This document shows positions 35,302 to 43,347 of a stretch of 64,000 bases of DNA, one piece after another. This DNA is from Kribbella qitaiheensis (lineage in GTDB: Bacteria > Actinomycetota > Actinomycetes > Propionibacteriales > Kribbellaceae), in NCBI RefSeq assembly GCF_014217565.1, contig NZ_CP043661.1, positions 2,418,001 to 2,482,000 on the forward strand. The letters run 5' to 3'. The position numbers and the translations under genes were made by a program. Each line of letters opens with the position of its first letter. The stretch's first letter is position 1. The notes under the pieces are model-generated. The model was not told where the DNA came from and ran no database searches. It saw only the letters and a program-made list of their open reading frames with translations.

Positions 35302-35691
35302 GGTTCCTGCCCCTCTGCGCCCCCTCGGCGCACCCTCCCAGCCCGGCCCGACGCCGTACTGGCTTCACGGGACTCAGCCTGTGCGACACCAGGGGTTCGC
35401 CACCATGCAGGAACCCACCGACTCCACCCTGGTGCTGGCCCCACCCCCACCCCCGGGGTAAACAGCTGAACACCCCGGGGAACCCACCTCGGCACCGGAG
35501 CTTGGGGCCGGCTTTCGGGGGTTCGGACAGTACGTCGGGACCTCGGTCAGGAAATAGCTTGTTCACAGTTCCAGGTGGGTGTCCGAGGTCCCGACAACCG
35601 CGGGCGGAGCGCGGAGCGCCGGCGCCGGCGCCGGCGCCGGCGTCGGGGGGCGTCCTGGTCCGGAGTGGGTGCGGCGTACGGGGGCGGGGGT
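35302..35691. other. Intergenic region with inverted repeat and GGCGCC run
   Basis: No gene is seen. A 13-bp perfect inverted repeat (35534-35546 with 35583-35595) encloses 36 bases that contain TTGTTCACA, a near-match to the DnaA box. A short run of GGCGCC units follows at about 35617-35641. The region holds the upstream side of the MMPL gene. Confidence 0.5.
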
Positions 35692-36228
35692 TTAGAAGTC
35701 GTCGAGGGTGAGGTTGGCGGCGGCGGAGATGCCTTCGAGGTAGCCCTCGGCGCGCTCGGACTTGGGGAAACGGTGGACCAGTTTCCAGAAGGCGGCGTCG
35801 TGGGCGGGCTCGATCAGGTGGGCCAGCTCGTGGATCAGGACGTAGTCCACGACCCAGGCCGGCATCGACTGCAGCCGGCTCGACAAACGGATCGAACGGT
35901 CCGCCGGAGTACAGGAGCCCCACCGTCTGTTTTGGTTCGAAACCCACCGGACTGACGCAGGTTCGGGCACTTCAGGGAGGTGGCGACACGCGAGTTCGTG
36001 TGCTCTGGCCAACAATTTTTCGTCCGACACGCGGGATCTGCTGCGCTGCTTCTCCAGCCGCTGGAGCATGGTTTCGACCCAGCGCGCCTCCTCCACGGCG
36101 GACAGCCGGTCGGGCATCAGCACGACCACCCGCTCGCCGTCGCGATAGGCGCTCACGGTGCGCTTCCGCCGCTTGCTGCGGCGGATGTCCACGTACGGCG
36201 GGATCGAGCGCGGTGGAGACTCGGCCAT
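35692..36228 (-). CDS. YgjP-type (M48-like) metallopeptidase
   Basis: A 178-residue protein of the YgjP/DUF45 group, a SprT-like zinc peptidase fold. The zinc motif HELAH is followed at the right distance by H-x3-FW (HDAAFWKLVHRF); the NRRWGSCTPADRSIRLS block upstream is the family signature. The family is usually 160-240 residues. I prefer the ATG at 36228 (MAESPP); the earlier start at 36276 would lie inside the DnaA-box-rich intergenic region. Substrate unknown. Confidence 0.86.
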   Translation of the reverse strand: MAESPPRSIPPYVDIRRSKRRKRTVSAYRDGERVVVLMPDRLSAVEEARWVETMLQRLEKQRSRSRVSDEKLLARAHELACRHLPEVPEPASVRWVSNQNRRWGSCTPADRSIRLSSRLQSMPAWVVDYVLIHELAHLIEPAHDAAFWKLVHRFPKSERAEGYLEGISAAANLTLDDF

Positions 36229-36266
36229 AGCTGAGACGCTACCGCACGGAATCTTCCAACTTTCTT

Positions 36267-36421
36267 CTGTCCACATCCTGTGAATAGACGTTTCCGCAGG
36301 TCAGAAGGCTTTTGGCGGGACCGGTGAGGATGTTTGTTCACATCCTGTTCCCCCGGTCGTCCACAGCGTCGATCGGCGTGCCCCACAGCTTGCCCACAGG
36401 TTTATCCACAGGGGTGGACAA
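36267..36421. promoter_or_regulatory. Cluster of six DnaA-box-like 9-mers
   Basis: One exact TTATCCACA (36402-36410) plus five one- or two-mismatch matches to TTGTCCACA or TTATCCACA: CTGTCCACA (36267-36275), TTGTTCACA (36334-36342), TCGTCCACA (36357-36365), TTGCCCACA (36390-36398) and the reverse-strand TTGTCCACC (complement of 36413-36421). All lie within 155 bases of non-coding DNA. No dnaA, dnaN or other replication gene is near, so this is not placed like oriC. It could titrate or reactivate DnaA. Confidence 0.7.
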
Positions 36422-36740
36422 CGTGGGCTTGCCACCGGGACGCCGGCCTGGCAGCGTCTGTTCCAGCAGGCTCCCGGACCGCCTCCGGGGCCGCTCGGAG
36501 GGGAAGCCGAGCGGTTCCGAAGGCGGACAACCGGGAGCCTGTTCCGTTTCGCGACGGACCTCGGAAAAGGGTTTCCAGGCGGCACGCGGGCCGGGAGTTG
36601 CGCTTGAGCCGCTCTCAGCCTGCCGTAGGGTGAATCCCGATTGGGCCGAACGGCCTACGGCAGGACGGTCTGCCGAAAGCATCCACGACGGCCTGGGGCG
36701 CACCGCCCCGGCTGGTATTCAGAGCAAGGAGAGGGCCCTC
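36422..36740. other. Intergenic, no supported gene
   Basis: About 320 bases between the DnaA-box cluster and the DUF5679 gene. Open frames on both strands are unrecognisable. It should hold the promoter of the DUF5679 gene. Confidence 0.45.
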
Positions 36741-36899
36741 ATGGCAGAGACCTGGAGCGGCGAGTTCTACTGCGTCAAGTGCAAGGCCAAGCGCACCGCC
36801 GACGGCGAGGTCAAGGTCAACGACAAGGGCACGCGCATGGCCAAGGCCAAGTGCCCCGAGTGCGGTACGAACCTGAACCGGATCCTCGGCAAGGCCTGA
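36741..36899 (+). CDS. Small zinc-ribbon protein (DUF5679)
   Basis: A 52-residue protein with two Cys pairs, YCVKCKAK near residues 10-17 and KCPECGTNL near 37-45, forming a zinc ribbon. DUF5679 is widespread in actinobacteria with no known role. The start follows AAGGAGAGG at 11 bases. The longer open frame upstream has no conserved features. It is a single-gene unit before the AarF kinase gene. Confidence 0.88.
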   Translation: MAETWSGEFYCVKCKAKRTADGEVKVNDKGTRMAKAKCPECGTNLNRILGKA

Positions 36900-37047
36900 C
36901 GCACCAAGTCGGAGGGGCGGTGGTGCGGTCTTCGGACCCCACCACCGCCCCTCCGTCGTTCTCCGGGCGCCACGCGACGCGGCCCGGCGCAGTACGAGAT
37001 CTGGTTGTGCGGCGGCGCGCGGGTGACCCGGCGCGGGATTCACTTGG

Positions 37048-38379
37048 GTGACCGGACAGAATGGGGATGTGTCAGACCTCCCCCGCAAAGCGCTCAGCCG
37101 TACCGCGAAGTTGGCCAGTCTGCCGCTCGGTGCCGCCGGGCGCGCCACAGTCGGTCTGGGCAAGCGGATCGGCGGTGCTCCGGCCGAGGCCGTGATGGCC
37201 GAGTTCCAGCGCCGTACCGCGGATCAGTTGTTCTCCGTCCTGGGTGAGCTCAAGGGCGGGGCGATGAAGTTCGGGCAGATGCTGAGCCTGATGGAATCGG
37301 CGATGCCCGAGGAGTTCGCGGCGCCGTACCGGGCGACATTGACCAAGCTGCAGGACTCCGCGCCACCGATGCCGGCGTCCACTGTGCACACAATCCTGTC
37401 CCGCGAGCTGGGCAAGCGGTGGCGGGACCGGTTCGAGGAGTTCGATGACATCCCCGCGGCCGCCGCGTCCATCGGCCAGGTCCATCGGGGCATCCTGAAG
37501 GATGGCCGGGAGGTCGCGGTCAAACTGCAGTACCCGGGTGCCGCCGAAGCGCTGCGGGCCGATCTGAAGCAGCTCGGCCGGTTCGCCCGCACCCTCGGCA
37601 CGTTCTTCCCCGGGATCGACATCAAGCCGCTCGTCGCCGAGATGCAGGAACGCATCGGCGAGGAACTGGACTACGACCGCGAGGCGCAGGCGCAGCAGCA
37701 GTACGCCGACGCCTTCAAGGACCACGACGAGTTCGTCGTCCCGCGCGTCATCAAGCACTCCCCCAGCGTCATCGTCTCGGAGTGGATCGAAGGCAAGCCG
37801 CTGTCGAAGGTGATCACCGACGGCTCCAAGAAGGAGCGCGCCGCGATCGGGCTGAAGTACGTCCGGTTCATGTTCAGCGGGCCCAAGTACGCCGGTCTGC
37901 TGCACTCGGATCCGCACCCGGGCAACTTCCGGGTGATGCCCGACGGCCGTCTCGGAGTGGTCGACTTCGGGCTCTGCGCGCGGCTGCCGGACGGGCTGCC
38001 GTCAGCGATGGGCCGGTTGCTGCGGATCTCCCTCGAGGGCGACGGCGCGGCGGTTTTGGCCGGGTTGCGCGAGGAGGGGTTCATCAAGCCGCGGATGGAC
38101 ATCGACCCGAACCAGTTGATGGATTACCTGGCGCCGTTCGCCGAGCCGGCCCGGGAAGAGACGTTCCAGTTCAGCCGGGCCTGGATGCGGGCGCAGGCGA
38201 CCCGGACGAGCGACTTCCGCTCGCCGAACGCGTCCCTGGGGCTCAAGATCAACCTGCCGCCGTCGTACATGCTGATCCATCGCGTCTGGATCGGCGGCAT
38301 CGCCGTGCTGTCGCAGTTGGAGGCCGAGGCACCGTTCCGCTCGGTGCTGGAGGAGTTCCTCCCGGGCTTCGCCGACTAG
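37048..38379 (+). CDS. AarF/UbiB/ABC1-family atypical kinase
   Basis: A 443-residue member of the UbiB protein-kinase-like family. The family marks are in place: the KxGQ helix (GGAMKFGQMLS near residue 71), the Ala-rich loop AAAASIGQVHRG, the nucleotide Lys in EVAVKLQYPG, the catalytic HSDPHPGNF, and VVDFGLCARL. UbiB-type proteins are ATPases linked to quinone or lipid handling; the actinobacterial role is unknown. It starts at GTG; a GTG seven codons later with GGGGA before it is also possible. Counterpart of mycobacterial Rv3197. Confidence 0.92.
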   Translation: MTGQNGDVSDLPRKALSRTAKLASLPLGAAGRATVGLGKRIGGAPAEAVMAEFQRRTADQLFSVLGELKGGAMKFGQMLSLMESAMPEEFAAPYRATLTKLQDSAPPMPASTVHTILSRELGKRWRDRFEEFDDIPAAAASIGQVHRGILKDGREVAVKLQYPGAAEALRADLKQLGRFARTLGTFFPGIDIKPLVAEMQERIGEELDYDREAQAQQQYADAFKDHDEFVVPRVIKHSPSVIVSEWIEGKPLSKVITDGSKKERAAIGLKYVRFMFSGPKYAGLLHSDPHPGNFRVMPDGRLGVVDFGLCARLPDGLPSAMGRLLRISLEGDGAAVLAGLREEGFIKPRMDIDPNQLMDYLAPFAEPAREETFQFSRAWMRAQATRTSDFRSPNASLGLKINLPPSYMLIHRVWIGGIAVLSQLEAEAPFRSVLEEFLPGFAD

Positions 38380-38401
38380 CCCGTACTGCGTAAGCGCTGG
38401 C

Positions 38402-38569
38402 TCACCACCAGGCGCTGTCGAGCTTTCCCTCGATGCTGCGGACGTTCTCGCGCGCGCAGGCGTCGCAGTACAGGAGCTTGCGCCCGTTCTCGACCGAGGT
38501 CATCCAGGTCAGCGGCGCCTCTTCTGTTTCGGCCTGCTGGCCGCACAGTGAGCAGGTGGCGTTCGGCAT
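38402..38569 (-). CDS. Small CxxC/CxxC zinc-binding protein
   Basis: A 55-residue protein with CSLCG near the start and YCDACAREN near residue 35, a likely zinc knuckle, and an acidic tail. I use the ATG at 38569. It converges on the AarF gene with a 22-base gap and is divergent from the Nudix gene. Not recognised beyond the zinc motif. Confidence 0.65.
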   Translation of the reverse strand: MPNATCSLCGQQAETEEAPLTWMTSVENGRKLLYCDACARENVRSIEGKLDSAWW

Positions 38570-38600
38570 GCTCCCAGCATGGAGCAAGCGGCTAGTGCAC

Positions 38601-38643
38601 GTGCCTGGGCGCCGCTAGCGCAACGGAACTTCCGACACGGGGC
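38601..38643. repeat. Dispersed repeat, second copy of the 13.2-kb hairpin arm
   Basis: A 43-base stretch differing at about two positions from 13239-13281 (shared core TAGCGCAACGGAAC and TCCGACACGGGGC). Here it is a single arm, flanked by CTAGTG (38592-38597) and CACTAG (38644-38649), itself an inverted pair. It lies in the promoter region of the Nudix gene. Confidence 0.75.
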
Positions 38644-38659
38644 CACTAGTGTCCTGCGC

Positions 38660-39232
38660 ATGCGTTGGCTGGTGCACGGTGAAGAAGTGGTCTGGAGCAG
38701 TCCCTGGCTGAGTGTCCGTCGCCTGGATGTCGAGCAGCCGGACGGCAAGCGGGTCGGCTACGACGCAGTCCGGCTGAGCGATGTCGCTGCGGCTGTCGTC
38801 ACGGACGCCGAGCAGCGAGTGCTGCTGCTGTGGCGGCATCGGTTCCTGACCGATACCTGGGCATGGGAGCTGCCGATGGGGATCGTGGAGCCGGGTGAGG
38901 CACCGGCCGACGCGGCGGCTCGCGAGGTCGAGGAGGAGACCGGCTGGCGGCCGGGGCCCCTCACTGCGCTGAGCCGATCGCAGCCGGGCGCCGGGATCAT
39001 GGACTCGACCCACTACGTCTTCCGGACGACCAGCGCGTCGTACGTCGGGGAGCCTGTCGAGCGGAACGAGTCGGACCGGATCGAGTGGGTGCAGCTGGCC
39101 GACGTACAGGGAATGATCGAGCGGCACGAGATCGTCAGCGGGATCACCCTGATTGGTCTACAACAGGCCCTGCTACAGGACGCGGCTGCTGTTGGGCCCG
39201 GGCGTCCTGGAGGAGTTCCCGGCGGTAGCTGA
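38660..39232 (+). CDS. Nudix hydrolase, ADP-ribose-pyrophosphatase-like
   Basis: A 190-residue Nudix protein. The Nudix box is intact (begins MGIVEPGEAPADAAARE near residue 73, ends VEEETGW) and is preceded by the ELPMG motif seen in ADP-ribose and nucleotide-sugar pyrophosphatases. The start ATG at 38660 gives the usual family N-terminus; the longer frame would read through the dispersed repeat. The last residues overlap a questionable minus-strand frame. Confidence 0.87.
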   Translation: MRWLVHGEEVVWSSPWLSVRRLDVEQPDGKRVGYDAVRLSDVAAAVVTDAEQRVLLLWRHRFLTDTWAWELPMGIVEPGEAPADAAAREVEEETGWRPGPLTALSRSQPGAGIMDSTHYVFRTTSASYVGEPVERNESDRIEWVQLADVQGMIERHEIVSGITLIGLQQALLQDAAAVGPGRPGGVPGGS

Positions 39233-39587
39233 GGCTGCTGCGAGTGAAGCGGTCCGTGTTGGCGTCGTAGACAGCCCGACCGAGCTCGGAGCCGAGCGCC
39301 TCCCGCGGTACCGCGTCGGCGCCGGCCAGGATGAACTTGAGCACCTCGTCCAGCGCCGCGAGCGCGCCGTCCAGAGCGGACCGACTCCGTACGCCGGATG
39401 CCTCGGCGGATGGGCGCTCCGCCTGCTCAGCGGTGTCTGTGGAGGTGACCGGCGCCGCATCGCGGATGCTGCCGGCAGACTTGTTCGACGCCCGTACGGC
39501 GGGGCTCGTCGGCGAACTCGGGCTCGTCGAGGCCGCCAGAGAGCGGGAACGTGGCCGCTGGATTCATGGCGACTGCGCTGCAGGCGC
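39144..39587 (-). pseudogene. Possible frameshifted hypothetical gene
   Basis: Two minus-strand frames look coding in sequence. MNPAATFPLSGGLDEPEFAD starts at about 39566 and soon loses register; a second frame then gives ALDGALAALDEVLKFILAGA and LGRAVYDANTDRF, ending at 39144. One indel near 39480 would join them into about 140 residues. The family is unknown, and the 3' end runs into the Nudix gene. It may be a decayed gene or chance coding-like sequence. Confidence 0.35.
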
Positions 39588-39625
39588 GCAACCGCGCCAA
39601 GCAGCACAGCCGGACGTCCGGTGGG

Positions 39626-40642
39626 TCAGGATTGCGGTTGGGTTTGTAGGACGATGCGGAGGTTCGCCTTCGGCTGGTGCTGCCAGGCTTCCTCGGCCTG
39701 CTCCAGCGGGTAGGTCTCGATGATCGGCCGGACCCCCTTCAGGACGGCGAAGTTCAAGGTGTCCTCGCTGTCCTGGGCGACCCCGCTGTACCAGCCGGAC
39801 AGCGACAGACGGCCGTCCGCCAACTCATGGCCGGTGACCTGGATCGGGTCGCCGCCCTCCAGCACGATCAGCTGACCGTTCGGGCGCAGGCCCTTGATCA
39901 GATCGGTCTGGAGTTCAGCGCCGGAGACGGTCGCCAGTACTGCGGACGCTCCACCGAGTGCCTTCAGAGCCTCACCCGCGTCGCCCTCGGTGCTGTCGAT
40001 GTACTCGTCCGCGCCGAGCTGACGGGCCAGCTCCTCCTTGTCCCGACCGCGGTTGATCGCGACGGTCCGGAAGCCCATCTTGTCCGCGAACTGGATCGCC
40101 AGGTGCCCGACCCCGCCGACACCCTGTACCGCGACCAGGTCGCCCGGGCCGGCGTGAGAGTGGCGGAGCGCGTTGAAGGCGGTGATCCCGCCGCACATCA
40201 ACGGGGCCGCCTCCTCGAAGGTCAGTCCCTCGGGGATCCGGGCGACCGCGTCCTGCGGCGCGACCATGTACTCGGCGTACCCGCCGTCGTACGACGTACC
40301 GACGATCGTCCGGCTGACGCAGTTGGTGAAGTCACCGCGCCGGCAGTACTCGCAGGTGAAGTCGACGCCACCGGACCAGCCGACGCCGACCCGCTGGCCG
40401 ACCTGCCAGACCTCGACCCCCTCGCCGATCGCGTCGACGACACCGGCGATCTCGTGGCCGGGCACCCGTGGCAGCTTGGTGCCGAACAGGGCGTTGCGGG
40501 GAATGGCGTCGCCTCCACAGATGCCGCAGGCCTGCACCTTGACCCGGATCTGCCCCGGCTGCGGCTCCGGAATCGCCATATCGGTCACCACGAAAGGTCC
40601 ACCGGCCTGCTGAACCTGAGCCGCACGCATCGTCGCTGTCAT
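39626..40642 (-). CDS. Zinc-dependent alcohol dehydrogenase
   Basis: A 338-residue medium-chain zinc alcohol dehydrogenase, AdhP-like. Catalytic zinc ligands are Cys in ACGICGGD and His-Glu in PGHEIAG; the structural-zinc lobe keeps CEYC and TNC but one Cys is replaced (GDFTNC), so that site has three Cys. The Rossmann motif is GVGGVGHLAIQFADKMG near residue 173. AGGAGAG precedes the ATG. It follows the truncated SDR gene by eight bases, so the two were one operon. Confidence 0.9.
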   Translation of the reverse strand: MTATMRAAQVQQAGGPFVVTDMAIPEPQPGQIRVKVQACGICGGDAIPRNALFGTKLPRVPGHEIAGVVDAIGEGVEVWQVGQRVGVGWSGGVDFTCEYCRRGDFTNCVSRTIVGTSYDGGYAEYMVAPQDAVARIPEGLTFEEAAPLMCGGITAFNALRHSHAGPGDLVAVQGVGGVGHLAIQFADKMGFRTVAINRGRDKEELARQLGADEYIDSTEGDAGEALKALGGASAVLATVSGAELQTDLIKGLRPNGQLIVLEGGDPIQVTGHELADGRLSLSGWYSGVAQDSEDTLNFAVLKGVRPIIETYPLEQAEEAWQHQPKANLRIVLQTQPQS

Positions 40643-40650
40643 TTCTCTCC

Positions 40651-41369
40651 TCAGTGCATTCCGCCGTCGGCCACCAGTTGCTGGCCGGTGATGAGTCCGG
40701 CATCGTCGCCGGCCAAGAAGGCCGCGATGCCCGCCACGTCCTCGGTCGTGCCCAAGCGCCCGATCGGAACCATCGCGATCAGGCCCTTCTTGTACTCATC
40801 GTTCGCCGGGTCGGTGAAAATCCCCGCGCCGTCGATCGGCCCCGGGACGATGGTCTTCACGGTGATGCCCCGCGGCCCGAGTTCGAGCGCGAGCACCCGG
40901 GCGAGATAGCCGGTGGCCACCTTGCTGGTGCCGTACAGCCCCACGCCGACCTGCGGGACCGTCGTGGTGTTCGACGAGATCGTGATGATCCGGCCGTTGT
41001 CGGCGATCCGCCGGGCCGCCTCGCGCAGGACGAAGTACGGGCCCTTGGTGTTGACCCGGAACAGCAGGTCGAAGTCCTCCTCGGTCACGTCGGTGACCGG
41101 GATGTTCACCTTCTCCATACCCGCGTTGGCGACCACGATGTCGACCTGGCCGAACGCCTCGATCGTCGCGTCGTACAGGCGCTCGATGCCGGCCAGCTCC
41201 GACACGTCGGCGGCGACCGTGATCGCCTTCACCCCGAGCGCCTCGGCGGCCGCCTGGACCTCGTTCGCCGCGGTCTCGTCGCGCGAGTAGTTGACCACCA
41301 CGTTCGCGCCCTGCGCGGCCAGCCGGAGCAGGATCGCGCGGCCCAGCCGCGCTCCCGCCCGGCCACCCG
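40651..41369 (-). pseudogene. Short-chain dehydrogenase, 5'-truncated
   Basis: The reading frame ends as a complete SDR (NAG near the middle, ITISSNTTTVPQVGVGLYGT with YGTSK, VADGGMH at the end), but upstream it breaks off inside the nucleotide-binding motif: the first recognisable residues are GGSARLGRAILLRLAAQGAN, and the preceding start and beta-1 strand are missing. Beyond about 41369 the sequence is the antisense of a LysR-type gene. A GTG at 41301 could start translation but would omit the cofactor-binding glycines. Confidence 0.8.
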
Positions 41370-41747
41370 CTGTCCGAGCGGACCTCGCTGACGACCGCGG
41401 ATCTCGCCGGCGTCCCCGTGATCGGTCCCCGCGACGGGATGCCCGAGGCGGTGGTGAACTTCTGGTTCATCGATCCCCGTCCCGATGGCAGCCGGGCGGT
41501 CTTCGGACCCCAGGCCCGTACGCCGGAGGAATGCCTCCACCTGGTCGCGGCCGGTCACGGCTGCTGGATCGCGCCGGCTTCGACGGTGACGTACTTCGCC
41601 CATCCGCGGCTGGTCTGGCTCCCGCTGGTGGACGCGCCGCCGAACGTGCTGGCGCTCATCTGGTCGCGCGACAGTACAAATGCGTACCTGCCGCTGCTCC
41701 TCCAGGAGACCCGTCGCATCGCGGTCTCTTGTACGCCGGCCAGCTGA
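41370..41747 (+). pseudogene. LysR-type regulator, 5'-truncated C-terminal fragment
   Basis: The plus frame reads HPLSERTSLTTADLAGVPVI, then a full C-terminal substrate-binding half typical of LysR family regulators (PEECLHLVAAGHGCWIAP, VWLPLVDAPPNVLALIW). The helix-turn-helix and the first half of the effector domain are gone. It starts exactly where the truncated SDR stops, head to head. Confidence 0.75.
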
Positions 41748-41856
41748 GCCTTTGCTCTGCCCGGACATGCCGAGGAGCGGCATCCGGGTGGATGCCGCCC
41801 CTCGATCGTTCGGGTGGTGCTACCGGCGCCTGGTCAGAAGTGCCGGAGGTGGTGGA

Positions 41857-42042
41857 TCAGACCAGCCGGGCGAGGGTGAGGCGTGCCTTTGCACTGGCCC
41901 TCGCCGCGCGACGGGTGGCCCGCTCGGCCTGCTTCTGTGCCCGGGCGATCTGGGTCGCCAGGTGGAAGCGCCGGTTCTGCTCCGCGTCGTTCAGTTTGGA
42001 ACGACAATGAGCACGGGCGAGATCTTCTTGAAGTAAATGCAT
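41857..42042 (-). CDS. Small basic protein downstream of whiB7
   Basis: A 61-residue helical protein, Arg/Ala/Lys-rich (AEQNRRFHLATQIARAQKQA), one Cys, no membrane span. I use the ATG at 42042 with AGGAGA eight bases upstream. It is about 70 bases past the whiB7 stop on the same strand and is probably co-transcribed. Unrecognised; its composition suggests RNA, DNA or ribosome binding, which is speculation. Confidence 0.6.
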   Translation of the reverse strand: MHLLQEDLARAHCRSKLNDAEQNRRFHLATQIARAQKQAERATRRAARASAKARLTLARLV

Positions 42043-42109
42043 TTCAACTCTCCTGGGTGAAGTCTGGGTTTTCATGGTTCTGAGTCTCGATTCGGGATGG
42101 GTTAGGTCG

Positions 42110-42397
42110 TCAGGCGGCAGTAACGGTGTCGCACTTGCGAGGGCGGCCACGGGGCCGCTTGCGCGCAACGACAACACCCTGGACGAACAGTTCGCCTCCC
42201 CACACTCCCCACGGCTCGGAACGCTCAAGCGCTCCGGCCAGGCACTCGGCCTTCAGCGGGCAGGTGGTGCAAAGAGACTTTGCGTGCTCGACGTCCGCCG
42301 GGGATTCGGCGAAGAAGAGTTCTGGCGCGTAGGACCGACAGGGCAGGTCCTGCGACGTTGCAACCTCGTTGAATGCATCGAGGAAGCTAACGCTCAT
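42110..42397 (-). CDS. whiB7: WhiB7 transcription factor
   Basis: A 95-residue WhiB protein, a [4Fe-4S] partner of the primary sigma factor that activates intrinsic antibiotic-resistance genes. The four cluster Cys are at 20, 43, 46 and 52; GVWGGE follows, and the C-terminal AT-hook RGRPRK marks it as WhiB7 rather than another Wbl protein. The ATG at 42397 has AGGAGG at seven bases. A long leader with an upstream reading frame and a terminator precedes it. Position beside aarF and uvrD2 matches mycobacterial Rv3197A. Confidence 0.93.
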   Translation of the reverse strand: MSVSFLDAFNEVATSQDLPCRSYAPELFFAESPADVEHAKSLCTTCPLKAECLAGALERSEPWGVWGGELFVQGVVVARKRPRGRPRKCDTVTAA

Positions 42398-42482
42398 TCC
42401 GGTCACCTCCTAGTGACTGTCGTGCTGTTCTCTTGCTGCCTTCGTCGACCACCCGGATTGGTGGCCGGCAAAATCTGTGTCG

Positions 42483-42526
42483 GACAAACAAAAGGGCCGC
42501 GGGACCCTGGTGAGGGTTCCGCGGCC
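42483..42526 (-). terminator. Attenuator in the whiB7 leader
   Basis: On the minus strand a 14-bp stem (42513-42526 with 42495-42508, one wobble) with a 4-nt loop is followed by CTTTTGTTTGT. It lies between the leader reading frame and whiB7, so it should end transcription before whiB7 unless relieved. Confidence 0.82.
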
Positions 42527-42551
42527 TTGGAGGTGCCGGCTGACTTTCGTG

Positions 42552-42746
42552 TCAGACCGGTGGACTCCATGCTCGAGAACCCTGACCGCCGTACTTCGCA
42601 TCACCCACAGCTCCGCCCTGGATCAGGGCGAAACCGGTGGCCATGAGCACAACGGTCGCGTGCAGACGCGACGGGACGGCACCCTGGATCTGGGCGCACG
42701 GCTGCGTGCTGACGCCGAACGGCTTCTTCGCGATGTTCGTGTTCAT
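42552..42746 (-). CDS. Leader peptide (uORF) of whiB7
   Basis: A 64-residue reading frame starting MNTNIAKKPFGVSTQPCAQI with a strong AAGGAGG ten bases before the ATG. It ends 26 bases before the attenuator hairpin. In mycobacteria and streptomycetes whiB7/wblC is induced when ribosome stalling on a leader frame disrupts such a terminator; the same logic fits here. It is long for such a leader. Confidence 0.65.
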   Translation of the reverse strand: MNTNIAKKPFGVSTQPCAQIQGAVPSRLHATVVLMATGFALIQGGAVGDAKYGGQGSRAWSPPV

Positions 42747-43148
42747 TTCCAAGGCACCTCCTTCTCGTTGTGTGGCGAAGCGGGCGGTTAGCTCGATCGC
42801 TATGGTTTGAAGTTTTCGGTCACACCTCGACCGCAGAAGGAACAGTACGCCGACCTCGTCAGGCCCCGCAAACTATTTAACGCCAGTTTGCAAAGTTGGC
42901 CGGAAGTTGCCGCCGCGAGGCCCGGATCTTGCTCCCGGACGCCGTTCCGGCACGCTCCGGCACGCCCCCGGTACCCTCCGGGATCGTTGCCTCTGTCATC
43001 TAATTGCCACATCTGCCCTGAGCAGAACAAGACGTCCCAACCATGCGCCTCCAGCCGGCAGGCCCGCAACGAGTTTTCCGCGCCAAGCCCGGCCCGCTGC
43101 CCTCAAGGGCAACTCAGTGAGTGGAGGGTCGCACGCCGGAGGAGAACG
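42747..43148. other. whiB7 promoter region and intergenic DNA
   Basis: No gene supported. On the minus strand an AT-richer segment (GAAAACTTCAAACCATAGCG, complement of about 42800-42819) sits about 55 bases before the leader frame and may be the whiB7 promoter, whose actinobacterial form has an AT-rich block next to -35. The rest is featureless. Confidence 0.4.
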
Positions 43149-43253
43149 TCCGGACCGCCAGGCCATCAATAGGGGGTAGTGAAGTCAGGCGTGAGCGCGG
43201 GCGCGGGCCGCGGGGCTGCAAAAGGGCGGGTATTGATGGCCTGGCGGTCCGGA
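43149..43253. repeat. Perfect 23-bp inverted repeat, MITE-like
   Basis: Bases 43149-43171 and 43231-43253 are perfect reverse complements (arm contains GGACCGCCAGGCCATCAATA), separated by 59 bases. Total 105 bases, non-coding, no target duplication seen. It could also act as a terminator for uvrD2, which ends 95 bases away. Confidence 0.8.
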
Positions 43254-43347
43254 TCCGCGGCTCGGGGCCGGCACACGAGTCCGGACCGGCCGGACCTCGA
43301 CGCACGGCGTGCCCGGCCGGGTCGCCGGATAGATCGGGCGGGCGGCT

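Noticed and set aside
35617..35641. GGCGCC run as a meaningful repeat
   Set aside because: Simple low-complexity run expected in high-GC DNA; no flanking structure beyond the nearby inverted repeat.
36267..36421. Chromosomal origin oriC
   Set aside because: No dnaA, dnaN, gyrase or rpmH nearby and no obvious AT-rich unwinding element; kept only as a DnaA-box cluster.
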